Assembly (NCBI GenBank): GCA_021775005.1
Contig: JAJFIK010000017.1
Coordinates: 1 to 37,460 of the forward strand
Direction: 5' to 3'
Source: Rhodospirillales bacterium
Lineage (GTDB): Bacteria > Pseudomonadota > Alphaproteobacteria > JAJFIK01
DNA length: 37,460 bases
In this document: positions 36,201 to 37,460 of the stretch, in pieces
Numbering within the stretch: the first letter of the stretch is position 1
How the letters are laid out: every line of letters begins with the position of its first letter
Made by a program: the position numbers and the translations under genes
Notes under the pieces: model-generated
Database searches by the model: none
Seen by the model: the letters and a program-made list of their open reading frames with translations, nothing else
What the model was told of the DNA's origin: nothing

Positions 36201-37460
36201 CACCGCCACGCAAGATGTCACAATATCGGTGACAAATGAGAACGACATTGCGCCTGTCTTCACCAGCGGAACAACTGCCAATTTTGCTGAGAACGGCACG
36301 GGCGTTGCCTATGATGCCAGTGCAACCGACGGCGACGGCACAAGCCCGACCTTCTCTATCACCGGCGGTGCAGATTCCGCGCTGTTCAGCATCAATTCGG
36401 CTACCGGCGAGGTGAGCTTCGTATCCTCCCCGAATTTCGAAGCACCAGCAGATGCTGGCGGCGACAACGTCTATGACATCGAAGTCACGGCCTCAGATGG
36501 CGTCAATGACACTGCTCAAAACGTCGCCATCACGGTGACGGACATCGCCAACGAATTCAATGTCATCAACGGCGATGGCGGCGATAACGAACTCGATGGA
36601 ACGTCGGGTGCTGATCAAATCAATGGGCTTGGCGGCGCTGACCGTATCGACGGTATGGGCGGTATTGACGAGCTCAATGGCGACGGCGGCGATGATATTT
36701 TCCTCGTTGGCCTTGGCGACGGCCCCGATGATTTCAATGGCGGCACCGGAACGGACACCATCGCGGCAGTTGAAGCCGATACTGTGATCTCATTTGCAAG
36801 CGGATTTGGCCCAGGAAATTCAATTGAGCTGATTACAAATAGCGACCCGGATGATGTGCCATCTCTTATCGTTCTCACCGGCACACCTGGGGCGGATACA
36901 TTGGACGTATCTGGGCTCACCGATCCCCATCAGTTGGAAGGTTTGGGTGGTAACGACACCCTGATTGGTGGACCGGCAGATGACATAATTATTGCTGGCC
37001 AGGATCGAGATACGCTCACCGGCAACGGCGGCAGCGACATTTTTCGATTTAGCACAGGCGATAGTTTTAATACCATCACCGACTTCGCGCCGGGAACCGA
37101 TATCATCGACTTCTCTGGCGTTGCCGGGCTTGATGACTTTGCAGATGTTCTCGCTAATGCACGCGAGCGTGCTGGCAACGTGACGATCAACCTGCCAGGC
37201 GGCGGCAATGTGAAACTGCTTGGTGTCTCACTAGCAGCGCTTTCTGGAGCAGACTTCGACTTTGGTGCAGGGCCCTCAATCGCTCGAGCAGCGGAGGTGA
37301 GCGGCGTCACAATTGGCGGCACCTCCGGGAACGACAATTACGATTTCTCGGCGACCGAACTTGTTGGCATCGGTTCCATCGATATGGGCGCGGGCAACGA
37401 TACTGTTGTCGGGTCGGATCAAGCGAATGTCATCAACGGGGACGCAGGTGATGACACTGT
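33208..37460 (+). CDS. Giant kexin-like S8 protease with P-domain, cadherin-like and RTX repeats (3' truncated by window)
   Basis: Open for 1417 codons to the window end. There is no signal peptide. The subtilisin/kexin catalytic domain comes first: Asp77 in VVDDGV, His119 in NHGTAVSG, NNSWG (177-181), the oxyanion Asn225 in SAGN, and Ser303 in DGTSFSSPAAAG. A proprotein-convertase P-domain lies at about 418-535. Then come RTX-type GGxGxD repeats (about 610-650), four cadherin-like repeats (711-1114), and further RTX blocks (about 1122-1176, 1243-1305, and 1370 to the end). Calcium-binding RTX repeats with no signal peptide indicate type I secretion, with the signal expected beyond the window. 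GGAG precedes the ATG. No type I transporter gene is in the window. Confidence 0.92.
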   Translation, partial: MPFDFENHEFARFISFSPIAEDGLSRIRWVIPTDDRFTDQWHLLNTGQEGGLAGFDLNVTGVWDDYTGEGVIVGVVDDGVSYVHPDLDDNYDTSLDRDGPEGDDDAFPTFGGALSGDNHGTAVSGVIAAENNGSDVVGVAYDATLVGLRIGFTESDGPEQPAAHFNYAVTAGIDILNNSWGYGGFFSDSDDLSDPFFADLAAAIENAADNGRGGLGTLLFFSAGNSGAEGQDTNAHNLANARQLFVIGATNRDGFLTDFSTPGASVLVVAPGEEIRTTDRQEGTRATNGYNGGSFTTSIDGTSFSSPAAAGVAALALEANPDLGWRDMQKIFAMSANFTTDTAIPFPELGGTTVDPGWQINGATNWNGGGMHTSRWYGFGMLDAHNVVRFAETWTEQGTSANEVSVSGTNSTSKAVADLATVTSTITIGSGVEIGNVEVALNLSHTAPVDLIITLISPDGTESILVYQPGVVPGTGDGNNPTAGDDGVPSADIVFTLTSNEFLGETGEGVWTLRIEDTFSQDSGTLNDWTLTLYGDPITDDDTYFFTDEYASYAGQDASRQTINDALGTNTINAAPVTTDQVIDLSGAGASTIAGTTLNLGVGTIMHHAFGGDGNDTITGNTLNNNLYGGRGDDIIEGGSGADTAIFLTNVSEFTVTVITATNVIISYTGAAGIDEGTDNIKDVEFFDFGGTILTLSEVLVLGGGSPNEVPVFTSGTTANYAENGVGVAYDANATDADSAAPTFSITGGADSALFTINSTTGEVSFAASPDFEAPGDVGGDNDYEVEVTASSAGDDTAQTVTISVTNENDNSPAFTSGTTANFAEAGTGTAYDANATDADGTSPTFAITGGVDSALFSINSATGEVTFNTAPDFEAPDDAGGNNVYDIEITASDGVNDTPQNVAITVDDVSGPPVFSSGTSANFAENGNGIAYDANANAADGPAPTFAITGGADAADFTINSATGEVSFVTPPNFEAPADAGGDNNYNITIEADSGGLTATQDVTISVTNENDIAPVFTSGTTANFAENGTGVAYDASATDGDGTSPTFSITGGADSALFSINSATGEVSFVSSPNFEAPADAGGDNVYDIEVTASDGVNDTAQNVAITVTDIANEFNVINGDGGDNELDGTSGADQINGLGGADRIDGMGGIDELNGDGGDDIFLVGLGDGPDDFNGGTGTDTIAAVEADTVISFASGFGPGNSIELITNSDPDDVPSLIVLTGTPGADTLDVSGLTDPHQLEGLGGNDTLIGGPADDIIIAGQDRDTLTGNGGSDIFRFSTGDSFNTITDFAPGTDIIDFSGVAGLDDFADVLANARERAGNVTINLPGGGNVKLLGVSLAALSGADFDFGAGPSIARAAEVSGVTIGGTSGNDNYDFSATELVGIGSIDMGAGNDTVVGSDQANVINGDAGDDT
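35338..36549 (+). repeat. Four tandem cadherin-like repeats within the protease gene
   Basis: Copies begin at 35338, 35644, 35947 and 36253, each 101-102 codons. Each starts PVF(T/S)SGT, then ANFAENGxGxAYDANATDADG, then ITGGADSALFSINSATGEV and PDFEAPADAGGDN, and ends in a TV.VTNEND linker. The protein repeats are close to identical while the codons differ widely, so the array is old or selected at protein level and not a fresh duplication. Confidence 0.85.

Overview
The window is a chromosomal segment of an alphaproteobacterium, with GC content in the high 50s by eye. The evidence is gene order (serS-surE-pcm-nlpD, yajC-secD-secF, uvrA-ssb, gyrA-coaD-cyclophilins-queA-tgt), a LexA box of the alphaproteobacterial direct-repeat type (GAAC-N7-GAAC) in front of uvrA, and TrmFO instead of TrmA. 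Membrane-bound LytTR regulators and TPR/TonB-C proteins hint at the Maricaulales/Hyphomonadaceae/Parvularculaceae side of the class; that placement is inference.

Layout. 1-3243 (+): 3' part of serS, then surE, pcm and an NlpD/DipM-like LysM + degenerate M23 lipoprotein. 3287-7088 (+): probable promoter, yajC, secD, secF and an NDUFAF6-like squalene/phytoene-synthase-fold protein. 7085-10340 (-): amidase, trmFO and a frameshifted VOC protein. 10478-14509 (+): four overlapping or closely spaced genes for exported proteins ending in a TonB-C-like domain, three of them carrying TPR-like helical repeats first. 14548-15936 (-): a second amidase, paralogous to the first, cut short by an in-frame stop. 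16072-17034 (+): multispanning membrane protein. 17036-20008 (-): uvrA. 20126-21244 (+): a GST-family gene and ssb. 21257-26048: an accessory block (SDR-DoxX fusion, DUF2269, LytTR regulator, acyltransferase, voltage-gated channel). 26229-32972 (+): gyrA, coaD, two cyclophilins, queA, tgt. 33208-end (+): a very large kexin-like protease with P-domain, four cadherin-like repeats and RTX repeats, running off the window.

How the genes fit together. Most of the window is housekeeping: protein export (YajC-SecDF), envelope and division (NlpD-like), protein and nucleotide repair (Pcm, SurE, UvrA, SSB), DNA topology (GyrA), CoA synthesis (CoaD), and tRNA modification (TrmFO at U54; QueA and Tgt for queuosine). 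The less ordinary parts are the TPR/TonB-C cassette between the two amidase paralogues, the channel with a calcium-channel-like selectivity filter, the Tgt that lost most of its zinc ligands, and the RTX protease. Coding density is very high: all convergent gene pairs abut or interleave their stop codons, counting the ancestral stop of the second amidase. No intergenic stretch exceeds about 235 bases. I saw no rRNA, tRNA, CRISPR, insertion sequence or phage gene.
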